This document shows positions 22,954-33,605 of a stretch of DNA of 64,000 nt, one piece after another; position 1 is the stretch's first letter, and every line of letters starts with the position of its first letter. This DNA is from Saturnia japonica. Taxonomy: Eukaryota > Arthropoda > Insecta > Lepidoptera > Saturniidae. Made by a program: the position numbers and the translations under genes. The DNA lies in NCBI GenBank assembly GCA_033032175.1, contig CM065324.1, forward strand, positions 1 through 64,000, written 5' to 3'. A model generated the notes under the pieces. The model made no database searches. It had not been told where the DNA came from and saw only the letters and a program-made list of their open reading frames with translations.

Positions 22954-23135
22954 TGTAGAAATAAAACAGCAGAGCTAGAAGCTTTAGTTTTATAGTTAAG
23001 TATATTAAAATCCAACAGTAACACTTTATTATACGCAACGCGAGCAAACAAGAACAAGGAGTATCTATGCCAGTGTGTATGTATCATTTGTACGATAGGT
23101 GGCGCTAACCGGCTTGTGTTTATTTCTTTACTACA
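22954..23135 (-). repeat. C1 5' LTR
   Basis: 182 bp, equal to 17287-17468. The flanking duplication ACTTG is at 23136-23140. Confidence 0.93.
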
Positions 23136-23785
23136 ACTTGTTTTTGTAAAAATCGAGACTTTTCTAGTTTAATTTTTAAATTGTGGGTTTTAAATCTTTC
23201 AAATACCTGTTTTAATTTCTCAACGTGCTCTTGTAGTGACGTAGAAATCACGATGACGTCATCTAAATATGTGAAAACATTTTCAATTCCTCTTAAGATG
23301 TGATCCATTAACCTTTGAAATGTACTGGGGGCATTTTTGAGGCCAAATGGCATTCTCAAAAATTCGTAATGCCCGCGTTCCGTTGTAAACGCCGTTTTTT
23401 CGATATCGTTAGGGTGCATCTCTAGTTGGTGGTAACCACTAGCTAAGTCAAGGGTCGTAAAGTATTGTGCCCTTCCTAGTCTGTCAAGTATGTCATGGAT
23501 ATTCGGTAAAGGGTATTTGTCCTCAATAATCCTGTCATTTAATCTTCTGAAGTCAATAACAAGTCTCCACGTTACGTTACCAGATGTATCAGGTTTCTTT
23601 GGTACTATATGCACTGGGCACGCCCAAGGTGAAATACTTTCCCTAATAATTCCCTGCTTTAACAGATTTTCTACTTGATTTTGAATTTCTTTGCGTTGTT
23701 TGGGTGGTTGCCTATAACTTCTTACAAAAATTGGTGTTTCATCATTAAGTCTTAATTCATGCTTTACAGAATGTGTAAATGACAA
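23136..23785 (-). pseudogene. pol: E2 pol: reverse transcriptase, cut by C1
   Basis: The frame shows VTWRLVIDFRRLN, FTTLDLASGYHQLEM, MPFGLKNAPSTFQRLMD and the catalytic FTYLDDVIVIS box, all of gypsy type. The catalytic Asp residues are intact. Reading stops at 23136 where C1 is inserted; the missing part resumes at 17281 on the other side. A run of seven A (plus strand 23800-23806) causes the frame change from the upstream protease ORF. Confidence 0.92.
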
Positions 23786-23795
23786 TGGAATATTA

Positions 23796-25217
23796 TCAGA
23801 AAAAAATATCTCTGTATTGATAACAAATCCTCATTATTTCTCGCCTTTCTTCTTCATTCATGTGATCATTATGAATATTTTTTAAATTTTCACAAATTTC
23901 CTTATCTAAATCTAAATCTGTCCTTAAAAAATTTACTTCGCTATGCTGATTAATCATATTTTCAAAAAATGGTTTAAGCTTATTCGGATATTTATTTAAA
24001 ATTATTTTCTTTTCATCAGTAAAATTTATAACAGTTGTCTTAAATGCCCCATTCATTACGTCCACTATTGCTGCTGGAGATCTTAACCCCTCAGACCAAT
24101 AGTGATCATCACATAAATACTGTCCATCAGCGTAGTTAGTTTTAACCACAATAACCTTTTCACACTTTGGTTCTATTCTAATGTTTCTAACTGGGTAGTT
24201 TAAGTAAATTGGTATATTTGCATTTGGTGTATGTAATAATAATCTGTCGCTTAAATTAATTGTGCAGTTAAGCTCTTTTAATAAATCCATACCTATTAAG
24301 CCCTGATATTTAGGATCGAAATCGAATAATAAAAATGTGTGTGTTTTATTAATGTTAAATTCTAACGGAAGGGGAAGTGACGCTACAAGGTCGTGTTGAG
24401 TGACTGCATGAGCGCTCCTTACCTGAAATGGTTCATGTTCAATGTAATTTTCAAGTTCCGTGTGTTTTATAACAGCTGGTGAGATCATGCACCGAGAGGC
24501 ACCTGTATCCAACAAAAATTTGCCTCCAAATTCATTTAAAATTATATAGGGCAGGTGGTCCTTACCGTAATGGTTTACGTTGATTGTTTCAGCTAAGTCT
24601 GTTGGTCGTCTTCGACGTTCTGAGTAAAAATCCTCCTGGTACGTTTCTTCATCCACCAAGGCTGGGAGTGACACTTCGTGTTCCTCTGTGCTATTGTTTT
24701 CATAATACTCACCTTGCGTGTAGTAGGGTTGCTCGCTAGACGAATAAAACAGTTGTTGTGCATACTGCGGCTTTTCCGGCTTATTCACTGACCTCATAGT
24801 GACGTCAGATATATTTTTTGGAAAGTTTACCTGTTGATGTGGTATATTCTGTTGTTGGCGTCTAAAGTTTCCAGAAGTCCTAAAGTTTCCTGAACCACTA
24901 GGTCTAGTATTCGGCTGATTTAACTTTGACTTTGCTCGCGAATAAAACTGATTTTGTTTTTTATAATTTATTTTGGCTTCTTCTTGCCGTGCTATTACTA
25001 TGGCCGACTCAAGTGTCTCCGGTTTCATTATTCTAACGCCTAAAGATACCTGAAAGTCTAAATGGTTCGTATATTGTTCTATCACCATCTCTTCATAATA
25101 AGTTTTATCAGTGTGTTTACCTACTGAGTTTAAAGTATCGAGCAACACCCGAAGTCTCCTACCAAATGTTTCCGCGTCCTCATTTTTAAAACGAAACGTT
25201 CCAGTCAGTTCTTGCAT
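23796..25217 (-). CDS. E2 gag C-terminal part and protease
   Basis: One open frame of 473 codons. The first part resembles errantivirus gag (GTFRFKNEDAETFGRRLRVL, ARQEEAKINY) with a basic, Gln- and Asn-rich region but no zinc knuckle, which is normal for errantiviruses. The protease follows with FLLDTGASRCMIS (active-site DTGA) at about residues 237-249 and a GLIGMDLL block. The end (YQYRDIFF) reaches the RT start and is cut off by a homopolymer frameshift at 23800-23806. The upstream frame change lies at a run of eight T (plus strand 25251-25258). Either may be mutation or sequencing error. Confidence 0.85.
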   Translation of the reverse strand: MQELTGTFRFKNEDAETFGRRLRVLLDTLNSVGKHTDKTYYEEMVIEQYTNHLDFQVSLGVRIMKPETLESAIVIARQEEAKINYKKQNQFYSRAKSKLNQPNTRPSGSGNFRTSGNFRRQQQNIPHQQVNFPKNISDVTMRSVNKPEKPQYAQQLFYSSSEQPYYTQGEYYENNSTEEHEVSLPALVDEETYQEDFYSERRRRPTDLAETINVNHYGKDHLPYIILNEFGGKFLLDTGASRCMISPAVIKHTELENYIEHEPFQVRSAHAVTQHDLVASLPLPLEFNINKTHTFLLFDFDPKYQGLIGMDLLKELNCTINLSDRLLLHTPNANIPIYLNYPVRNIRIEPKCEKVIVVKTNYADGQYLCDDHYWSEGLRSPAAIVDVMNGAFKTTVINFTDEKKIILNKYPNKLKPFFENMINQHSEVNFLRTDLDLDKEICENLKNIHNDHMNEEERREIMRICYQYRDIFF

Positions 25218-25250
25218 TACTTGAATTTCATTTCTAGGTTCCCCTAAACG

Positions 25251-25505
25251 TTTTTTTTAAGTATCTTTAATAGCAGCCCACGAGGTCAAGGAGTCCTCAT
25301 ATGCAATTGCGTCAGTTGCAGCTCCAGCTAGTCTGGATTTTATTAAACATTCTAACGTGGGATGTGCTTGCACATTACTATCGAAAAGCGTTAATATATT
25401 ATCTACTTGCCTAATATAATAGTTTAATAATCGGGGATTGCCATCGTATTTGGGTAGTAGTTCCCCAACTACTTTAATCAATTGTGCCGACTCCGTAAGC
25501 GACAT
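25251..25505 (-). CDS. gag: E2 gag N-terminal part
   Basis: The start MSLTESAQLIKVV at 25505 opens a frame that continues with LLPKYDGNPRLLNYYIRQVD and LIKSRLAGAATDAIA, the usual N-terminal capsid motif of errantivirus gag. It ends at 25257 by frameshift at the A8/T8 run, and gag continues in the next frame. The leader upstream is about 435 bases long. Confidence 0.82.
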
Positions 25506-25943
25506 AGCGTGAAGTTTTATATTTTACAAGAATCAAAAGACAATAGCTCGGATAACGGATGACCGCGCTTATCTGTTATGATTCACTGTACGGTGTACGT
25601 CTATAGCAATTTTAGCTTACGACAGAAACACTTTAACACAATGTAAAATATGATATATAAAATATAAAAAAAAAATACACAATATAGACAGGAAATATGA
25701 CAAAAGGAACTTGGATAAACGAGAGTACTCACCAAGCCAGCATTCTGCCTCTCCTGCCGAGTCTTGTTTAAGGTACACTAATTCACCCACAAAGGATCTT
25801 CAATTCTCAGAAAGTCCTTTCAAAGAGTTCGTACACGCACTTTAAGTTCTTATTATGATCGCGGTAGTAACGACTTAGAAACCGTTCACTTTGCCGAAAA
25901 TTTTATCCGACGAAAAGTGCCGCGATCCTACCGACTACGCCAG
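25506..25943 (-). other. E2 leader and primer-binding site
   Basis: The minus strand after the 5' LTR reads TGGCGTAGTCGGTAGGATC, a typical site for the 3' end of a tRNA (Ser-type in 17.6/297-like elements; identity inferred). The remaining 400 bases have no frame. Bases 25529-25941 are also present at 19688-20100. Confidence 0.75.
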
Positions 25944-26161
25944 TTATGATAGGCGGTACGAGTTTAAATTAAAAAAAAGATTTATTTTAAAAGAATTATA
26001 ATAGGTGTTTACACTTATGGTTCTTAAACAAGATTAACTTAAAATTAATTAAAGTAATAATCAAGTTGGAGTCACGCCGTCGTTTCCCACGATCGCAATC
26101 TGCATGGTCAGCGATCCCACGGTCTGTATCCGCCGGTCCCAAGGCTTATGACGTGGTAACT
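25942..26161 (-). repeat. E2 5' LTR
   Basis: 220 bp, matching 13121-13340, with CTAG directly outside at 26162-26165. A second near-identical copy is at 20101-20321 inside C1; it shares this LTR's variants rather than those of the 3' LTR. Confidence 0.93.
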
Positions 26162-26165
26162 CTAG

Positions 26166-26684
26166 TGGCGCGTTATTTTCTCAAAATTTTAGTTACACAG
26201 TTATACATAAAAAGTTGTTTTAGTCTGAGGCAATATTACTTTGAATTTTCAATTAGACCAAGTTTATCCCTAAAATATTTAAATTTCACTTTACACAAAG
26301 CTTTTGTAATCTGCTATCTGATTTTCAGTACTGACATACTTGAGATCTATTAATTTTTCTATATATTTTTCTTTCACAAAATTATATTTGACTTCTATAT
26401 GTTTACATCTTTTATGATAGCTTGAATTTTTAATTAAACAAATATCACTTTGATTATCGATATTAATATTGATACTATCTTGTTGATATTCTGATATATC
26501 AAGCATTAACTGTCTAATCCAGAGAGCTTCTTTGGTAGCACCACAGGAAGCCATGAATTCGGCCTCTGTAGTTGAGAGTGCTACGGTCGGTTGTCGTTGA
26601 CTGCTCCATGTCACGGCGGCTCCATTCTTCATAACGACATATTCTGTTGTTGACCTTCTTGTATCTGGGTCATTGGCGTAGTCT
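26166..26684 (-). pseudogene. pol: C2 pol: RNase H end
   Basis: The frame holds DYANDPDTRRSTTEY, then AAVTWSSQRQPTVALSTTEA, the RNase H region of copia, then INIDNQSDICLIKN, CKHIEVKYNFVKEKYIE and YVSTENQIADY. It is separated from the RT by about 280 bp of inserted sequence (26685-26970). It is cut off by the E2 insertion at 26165. An almost identical copy is at 20326-20844. Confidence 0.87.
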
Positions 26685-26968
26685 GTGTGGTGTACTATAC
26701 GCTCCGCTTATTAAATCTATACCGCGGTACAAGATGTGACGTCATGATTCTCGTACTACCGCCGTGGCTCGCGACAGTGCGCGATGCGACGTGCGCCACA
26801 CCAGCAGAGCGAGACGATCACTTGTAGCGCACAGTAGTTGACTCGCCGTCATTTCAAATATCTTGATGTTTAAATTTAATTATCGCAATACAGCTTTTAT
26901 AATATTGCATTTTTATTATTTATTTATTCAAGTGACCCTTTTAATGTGGAGGTGATAATAATCACCCC
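26685..26968. repeat. Insertion splitting the C2 RNase H
   Basis: About 280 bp of non-copia sequence sits between YSDAD and DYANDPD codons. Its left 117 bp (26685-26801) begins GTGTGGTGTAC and ends GTGCGCCACAC, an imperfect inverted terminal repeat like a small MITE. The rest holds a run of AATAA units. Only the 117-bp part is present in the copy at 20844-20961. Confidence 0.55.
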
Positions 26969-28218
26969 TACATCTGCATCAGAGTAACATTCGATAATTT
27001 TACTCTCATTTGATCTGAAACAAAGCCCAGAATGTTTAGTTTCTTTTAAATACTTGAATATTCGTTTGTCAGCGTTCCAGTGTGTTTGGTCATAGCTGTT
27101 GAGAAATCTGCTTGATGTGCTTACTGCATACATAATATCTGGTCTGCTCACTATGGCAGCAAACATGAGAGACCCCACTGCTTCTCTGTATGGCAGCTCC
27201 TTCCTATTACTATGTGCAATACTTTTCTGTAATGTGACGTGTGGGTCAGCTGGTATGCTGTTTGGGTTGGCATCACACATATTAAATTTTGTTAGTATGT
27301 CTTCAATATATTTTTTCTGATGAACAAAAATATAATCATTATGTTGTTCAATTTGCATACCTATGAAGTTTAATGAGTTACTAATTTTAATATTAAATTT
27401 GTTCTTCAGGTCTGTTAAAACCTTATTAATTAAATCTGAATTTGAAGATAGCAATAGTCCATCATCGACATAAAGCAATAAATAAATTTTAATTTGATTG
27501 GCAAAGCTCACATAAACACATCTATTAGCATGACTGTTCACAAAGCCATAATTCTTCAAAACAAAGTCAAACTTAGTATTCCAGCATCTAGGTGCCTGCT
27601 TTAAGCCATACAGCGATTTATTATATTTGCATACTATGTTTTGTTGAACAGTAAGACCCTCAGGCGGCGTCATGTATATGTTTTCTTCTAATTCACCATA
27701 AAAGAAAGCAGTCCTTATGTCAAATTGTTTCATGACCATGCTTCTTTCAGCTGCAATAGGTAGTAATAAGCGAATAGAGTCATAACTGACAGTTGGTGAG
27801 AATGTCTCAGTATAGTCAATGAAACTTTTCTGTGCAAAACCCTTAGCACAAAGCTTTGATTTGTACCTTGTTCCTGTTGTTTCATCCGTCACTCGAAAAC
27901 CCCATTTACAGCCCATAACCCTGGCGTCAGCTGGCTTCCCTATTAATTGCCAAGTGCCATTGTCATCATGTGCTTTCAGCTCATCTTTGATAGACTCCAT
28001 CCACATTTGAGAGTCTTTAGACGACAGAGTTTCAGCATACGTCTGAGGAAAATTGTAAGGTTACACATGATTAGTACATAGGTAAAAATTGAGTTCATTT
28101 TTAGTGTTGTTCTGTTTACGAGGACGAAGTGTGACATTTGATGTAAGAGGACACTCAAGCGACTCCTCGGGTTCATAGTTTGAGTCATTGTCAGAGTATG
28201 AAGTATCACTGAGCTCAA
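26924..28218 (-). pseudogene. pol: C2 pol: reverse transcriptase
   Basis: A nearly intact RT frame (28006-26924). It carries GCKWGFRVTDETTGTRYKSK, CAKGFAQKSFIDYTETFSP, IRTAFFYGELEENIYMTPPE, YKNSLYGLKQAPRCWN-type sequence and the catalytic LLYVDDGLLLSS. Then come FIGMQIEQHND and AVGSLMFAAIVSRPDIMYAV. It ends at YSDAD where the small insertion begins. The upstream piece at 28218-28010 is the degraded linker from the integrase. Confidence 0.9.
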
Positions 28219-28383
28219 TTGCTGACTGTGTGGACATATTTAAACTATTGTCAACATTTTTAGATAAATTATCATTACATACTTGTTGATTTGATAAAGT
28301 AATTGTTACCAGATTTCTTTGTATAGAGTTTTCTAAAAATATAACATCCCGGTCTTTGTTATAGTACTAGTTTTAAGATCAAA

Positions 28384-29730
28384 CTATCTATAACCTTTGG
28401 TGTTTTCACAATAACCTAGAAAAATCATTTTAATTGATTTAGAGTCCCACTTTTTGGTTTTCTCCTTAGGTGTGTGCACCATCGCCTCACAACCAAAGAT
28501 TCGCATGTGACTTATGTTTGGTTTACAGCCACTCCACTTCTCTTCAGGTGTCTCGTAGTCTAAGGATCGTGTCGATGAACGATTTACTATGTAGGCTGCA
28601 GTCATTATTGCCTCAGCCCACAGATTTTTCTGTAAGTTAGCACTTATTGACATACATTTAGCTTTTTCAACCAAAGTTCTGTTCATACGTTCAGATAGAC
28701 CATTTTGTTGAGGTGTGTATGGGGTTGATGTTTGATGTTTTATACCAGATAACTTGAAATATTCAGTAAATTTTTTGTTTATATATTCAGTACCATTATC
28801 AGTTCTTAGTATTTTAATTTTCCTGTCAATTTGATTTACTACAAGGAATTTATACTCTTTAAATTTGTCTAGACATTATTATTTTGACTTTAATATAAAT
28901 ACATATACTTTTCTAGAATAATCGTCTATAAATGTTAGAAAATACCTTGCATCTCCTAATGACTTCACCTCCATAGACCCGCATACATCGGAGTGAACAA
29001 GTTCTAGCAAGTGAGTTGCCCTGAAACCTTCACTTGTAAATGGTAGTCTTGCCTGTTTCCCTTCAATGCATGAGATGCAGGTCATCATGTTGCTCGGAGA
29101 TATTTTCACACCATTAGTATGGTCTTCCAGCTTCTTTAGGTCGCAGAAGTTGAAGTGACCCATCCGTTGATACCATAAATCAAAATTATTATTAGTATTT
29201 CCAGATATAAAAGCTTGAATAGAAGATATATCTAACCTGTACATATTATTAATAAGTTTCGCTGTTGCTACTTGCTCCTTGTTTTTATTGAATATCCTGC
29301 AACCATATCTGTCAAATTTCACTGAACAACCGTCATTTATTATCTGACTAACAGAAATAAGATTGGTTGCTATCTCAGTTGTATATTAATTGAGTCTATT
29401 TTTCTATTTTTATTGACTACATTTATATTTACCTTTCCACAAGATTTTACCTTGAGTCTCTTGTCATCAGCCACTGTAACAGTGCTGATCGGAGGTGTCC
29501 TTTGATCATAGAGCCAGTCACTGTGCGCTGTCATGTGCATTGATGCTCCAGAGTTAATGTACCAGCTGTTATTTGATACATCACAATTATTCGTTGTGGC
29601 GAAGAATACGGCTGTATATCTAGAGTTTTCTTGCTTTTTATTTCTACAATGTTTACTAATATGACCATATTTTTTGCATGTAAAACATCTAGGCCCCTTG
29701 CCTCCAGCCGGCGCTCCTCCACAGTTCACT
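28384..29730 (-). pseudogene. pol: C2 gag end, protease and integrase
   Basis: It begins with the zinc knuckle CFTCKKYGHISKHC (about 29690-29650). The protease region follows as YINSGASMHMTAHSDWLYDQ, where the catalytic Asp of the usual DSGAS is replaced by Asn. The pre-integrase His-Cys region (LWYQRMGHFNFCDLKKLE, CISCIEGKQARLPF) and the first integrase Asp (HSDVCGSMEV) follow at 29322-28879. The Glu region is lost in a degraded stretch, then AEAIMTAAYIVNRS and IFGCEAMVHTP at 28686-28384. The start is cut near 29735 by unrelated sequence. Confidence 0.87.
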
Positions 29731-29734
29731 CTGA

Positions 29735-30091
29735 TAAACAGAGGGATACCAGGAGGAGCGCGTCAGAAATTAGCCGCCGACCAAACTGGTCGACGTTGCC
29801 GGGGTGCACCGAGGTTAACCTAACCTAACCCTAAACCTAACTGACTGACCTGAGTGACTGACTTACAACTGAATACTGAAAAGGTAGCGTAAAAAATAAA
29901 ACCTACGCCAAGCGAAGTGGAAGGATATTAGGTGGTATACAACAAATATTGAAATTTTATTAAAATTGTTAATAATTTCACAAAAATGGTATATGGGTAA
30001 TGCTACTTCACTCGTCGCGTCATTGTCGTATAATCGCTCAATAAGCTCATGCAAATCGTCTGGCAACACTGAAGTGTAGTGACTGCCACCA
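29735..30091. other. Unassigned stretch with telomere-like CCTAA units
   Basis: The sequence at 29812-29841 reads aacctaacctaaccctaaac, that is, about four imperfect CCTAA units, resembling the insect telomere repeat TTAGG. A short minus frame at 30069-29863 (LPDDLHELIERLYDNDATSE) looks protein-like but was not recognised. Confidence 0.5.
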
Positions 30092-33000
30092 TAGATTTAT
30101 TTATTTATTTTATTTTATTCAGAAAACATACAGTGCTTAAAATCTAAATGTATACGAAATATTCATAAATTCTACACCATTTAGCTGTTTTTGCATATTG
30201 AGACTAAATTAATGCTCGTCTGCTTTATGGTAATTTATACTAAATAATAATTATCAACTAATGAAAGAACGATCAGAAAGCGGAAACACAAAAGACGGGA
30301 CAGTCAGGAAGTCATGTCAAACCAGTTTTTAGACATTTCTGCTCGTATGATATTTGTAGGTGAATTAAATAAGTCGAGCTCAGGTAACTCGTCGAGATTG
30401 TTAACTAAGTTGGCTGATCTCACAAAAAATGAATTTTGCCTATAATTCGTAGAACTATGGATAACGTAAAGATAAATAGGTTGACGGACGAGTCTAGTTG
30501 GTACTTTAAGGTTTAGTTTAGAAAGCAAACAAGGAGATTCATTTTGGCATTGCGCTATCTTGAGTAAAGTAAGTATGTCAGCTATTCTGCGTCTTTCGCG
30601 TAAAGGTAGCATGTTGTGGCCACATTCTATTTTGTTTATGATAGACTGGCTGACTTTCAAGTCTTGAAAAAGATAAAAGAAGACATCTGTCACGGACTGA
30701 CAAGAAGATATATTATTCTGTAATCGATTATGAGCGACAAAATAAATACAGTAGTAATTGAAACGCTGAGCTGCATTTTTAATTAATAGGATCCGCCAAA
30801 CGATCCTATAATGTGATGTCTTCTACATCTCTTTTCATAACTGTCATCATATATTTTACACACGTACTGCAAATGTTTTATGAATCTACGCTGAATAGAT
30901 TCTAACCTATTAATATATACTTTTATATTGTGGATTCCAAATTTGCGAACAATACTCGAGTAAACTACGCACGTATGAACAATAATTTTGGTTAATTTAA
31001 CGCTGCAAAATTGGGAGCTTGACCGGATGGTAAATCCCATTGACTTATTGGCCCTATTGGCTATATTATCTATGTTTCTCGTACGTAAGCTTGGAATCAT
31101 GGATAACACCTAAGTCTCGGATCTCATCTACCTTTTTAAGCACATGCCCTTTAAGCTTATAGATAAAATCTTTCGCTTTAGCTTTACGTGTGAATGATAT
31201 CGCGTGACATTTTGCAACGTTAATATTGTGGTGTATGCATCCCACACTAACCGGGACGCGTCCCCTCACTAGTGATGCTCTGTCACGTTCTGACTTGCGA
31301 TGGCGTCGGTGTAGATTTAGCTTTGTTAATTTGTATGTTTTGGCAATAAAACCATATTAATTAATTTACCGTTTATTTGGACACGACAAATATCTAATTT
31401 ATTAATATTGCAGTAATCTTAAAATCTGTACAGATCTTGCTGTATAAGATGGCAATCATTAACACTATTAATTTGTTTGAAAATCTTCATATCATCAGCA
31501 TACAACATAAATTTACAATGTCTGAAGCAAGATTTTATGTCATTGACAAAATATTTAATAGCAGCGGACCCAATAAAGAACCTTGAGGTACTTCAGAAGA
31601 CACGGGGCTCCATTCAGATGAGTAACTGTGAAGTATAACTACTTGTGATCGATTTTTAATATGTATATGAAGTAAGCCCTCTATACAAATTCCCGTGAAT
31701 TCCAGCGTTGAAAATCTTTTGTAAAAGTAAGGCATGATCGATACGATCAAAACATTTGCTGTAGTCAGTAAAAACTGCATCAACTTGACCCCCTGCATCC
31801 ATGCCTAAGTTACATAATCAGTAAATGTTAATAAATTAGTAGTCGTTGAGCGATTTTTGAGAAAACCATGCTGTTCAAGAATAAAGGAGATGGAAATACT
31901 ATTATATACTTGGGTATAGACAATTCTTTATAATATTTTAGCAAAAATACATAACTTTGAGCTCGGTCTATATATCTATATAGTCTCTATCTATATCTAT
32001 ATCTATCTATAGTATCTATATATCGGTCTATATAGTTCTTTATGTTATTTTTACTTCCATTTTTATGTACAGGAGTAATAAAAGCAGACTTCCAGATTTA
32101 AGGGACTATACCTTCCTCTAAGGAACGTGAATATAATATTGTCAAAGGTTTTATTAAAGTATCCGAACATTTGGTAATAAATAATGGAGGAATATGATCT
32201 GGTCCGGCTCATTTTATTAGATCAATTGCATTAAGTAATTTATGTACCATTTCAGGAGTAATTTCTATATCACTAATAATATTAATATAATTATAAGACT
32301 GTTCATAGGCCGATTGACTATTCGGAGTAGAAGATTGGGAAAGAAAGTTAGACTGAAAGTATGTTACAAATAAATGGCATATATCTTCACCTGAATCTGC
32401 AGTCTGTCCTTCATATGAGAGAGAGGTGGGCAGAGCATTAGAACCATTTTTAGTCGACTTAATAAATAACCAAAACATTTTCGAGTCTTTAACTATAGTC
32501 TTCACATTTCTTAAGGTAAGAAACGTAGCATTTTACTTCTAAAGTTTTTGCTCTGTGCTTTAGAAGCGAAAATGTATCATGATCAGATGTATTACAATAT
32601 ATACGAAATTTTTGAAGGAATTTAAACTTTTCTTCGAGAACTTTCTTCAAAGAAGCATTGTACCATGGGGGAAAAGAAGAAGTAGTTATTGATTTGTGGG
32701 GTATAAACTTATCTATGAGGGATTGCAAGCATTTATAAAATTTATTTATGGCCTCCTCAAGAGGAATTTTAAGTAAAGAATCGTCTCAGTTTATCTCGTT
32801 TAAGGACGAGGTAATGTTCCCGTAATCGCCTAATTCGTAAAATTATTTTAATCATGTGTTCATTTTCAACAATTCGAAGCTCAACTTGCTTAAAGTAATA
32901 TCTAAAAATTTATGGTGAACGTCCTCAGGCACTAAAGCGGTATCACAGGTATTTACTTGTAGATCAATGTTGGATAATAACAAGTCCAGAATTCTGTTAT

Positions 33001-33605
33001 TGATGTTATAACAATAGTAAAATTACATTCCAACAAGGTATCGAAAAAATATATTTGTGTTTCACCTACGATGCCCGAGTACCGAGGTAGGTTTATATCA
33101 CAGTCAGTAGACCAGGTAATATTACTGAAATTAAAATCCTCCATAATTACAAAAATATCATTTGGACAAGAGTTAACAATTGACGATAATTTGTCTGTAA
33201 AATTTGAAAGCTGTGTGTTAAAAGAGTTGCCATTTTTTCACCAAACAAATAAATCGTACATAGATGAACTTTAGCAGTGTTTGATTTTAAATTTTTGTGA
33301 CAAATGGTAACCCATATATATCTTCAGCAGATGACGACCACTCCGGGCGGTCTTTCGCCAACAATTCACGGCATATGGCCAAAAGAACACCCCCCCCCCC
33401 ATACCTCTCTTGAGTAGCTGCATAATTTCTATCTCTTCGCCACACAATATATCTGTCATCAAATAGCTTGCTATCATTAATACCATTGAGCAACCAGGTT
33501 TCTATTAGTGAAATAATATCGTAAGAGTGCAACAACAAATTTCTTCTTTTGTTTGCGAGAACATAGTTGCTTATTTCAGACTGCTCACAATTAGTGACAG
33601 TTTAA
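30092..33605 (-). mobile_element. Decayed non-LTR retrotransposon (Jockey/CR1-like)
   Basis: On the minus strand the order is endonuclease, RT and 3' tail. The endonuclease start (DIISLIETWLLNGINDSKLF, GGGVLLAI) is at 33540-33287, with a later endonuclease piece at 33144-32953 (MEDFNFSNITWSTDCD). RT blocks are DIEITPEMVHKLLNAIDLIK (32270-32209), then VPQGSLLGPLLLNIL (31580-31540). The C-terminal domain is at 31269-30783 and 30693-30304. The element ends in AAATA-type repeats (30092-30113). Many frameshifts and stops show it is old. The clade assignment is by general resemblance only. Confidence 0.78.
31965..32040. repeat. TATC/TATA-rich microsatellite
   Basis: Imperfect tandem repeats of tatatatc and ctat units, lying inside the decayed non-LTR element between RT blocks. 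Confidence 0.75.

Larger units (their letters stand above)
17287..23135 (-). mobile_element. Copia LTR retrotransposon C1 inserted in the RT of E2
   Basis: Two 182-bp LTRs (17287-17468 and 22954-23135) look identical by eye and are flanked by the 5-bp duplication ACTTG (17282-17286 and 23136-23140). They begin TGTAGTAAAG and end TTTCTACA on the minus strand. The primer site GGTTATGGGCC follows the 5' LTR. The purine tract before the 3' LTR is AAGGGAGGA. Gag, protease, integrase, RT and RNase H are recognisable but broken. The body carries an extra 1.3-kb segment (19662-20961) that does not belong to copia. Confidence 0.93.
13121..26161 (-). mobile_element. Errantivirus-type gypsy LTR retrotransposon E2 inserted in C2
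   Basis: Both LTRs are 220 bp (13121-13340 and 25942-26161), begin AGTTACC and end CATAACT on the minus strand, and are flanked by the 4-bp duplication CTAG. The internal order on the minus strand is primer site, leader, gag, protease, RT, [C1 insertion 17287-23135], RNase H, integrase, env. The two LTRs differ at a few positions (for example gatatatt versus gatttatt), so the insertion is fairly young. Damage is slight: two frameshifts at homopolymers, a few stops, and the C1 insertion. Confidence 0.92.
12910..29735 (-). mobile_element. Copia-type LTR retrotransposon C2, interrupted by E2 and missing its 5' end
   Basis: C2 is in two parts. The right part (26166-29735) encodes gag end, protease, integrase, RT and RNase H in minus-strand order. 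The left part (12910-13116) is the last few untranslated bases, the purine-rich tract and the 3' LTR. The errantivirus E2 (13121-26161) lies between them, flanked by CTAG on both sides (13117-13120 and 26162-26165). The 5' LTR and the first part of gag are absent; the sequence changes abruptly near 29735. Confidence 0.85.
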
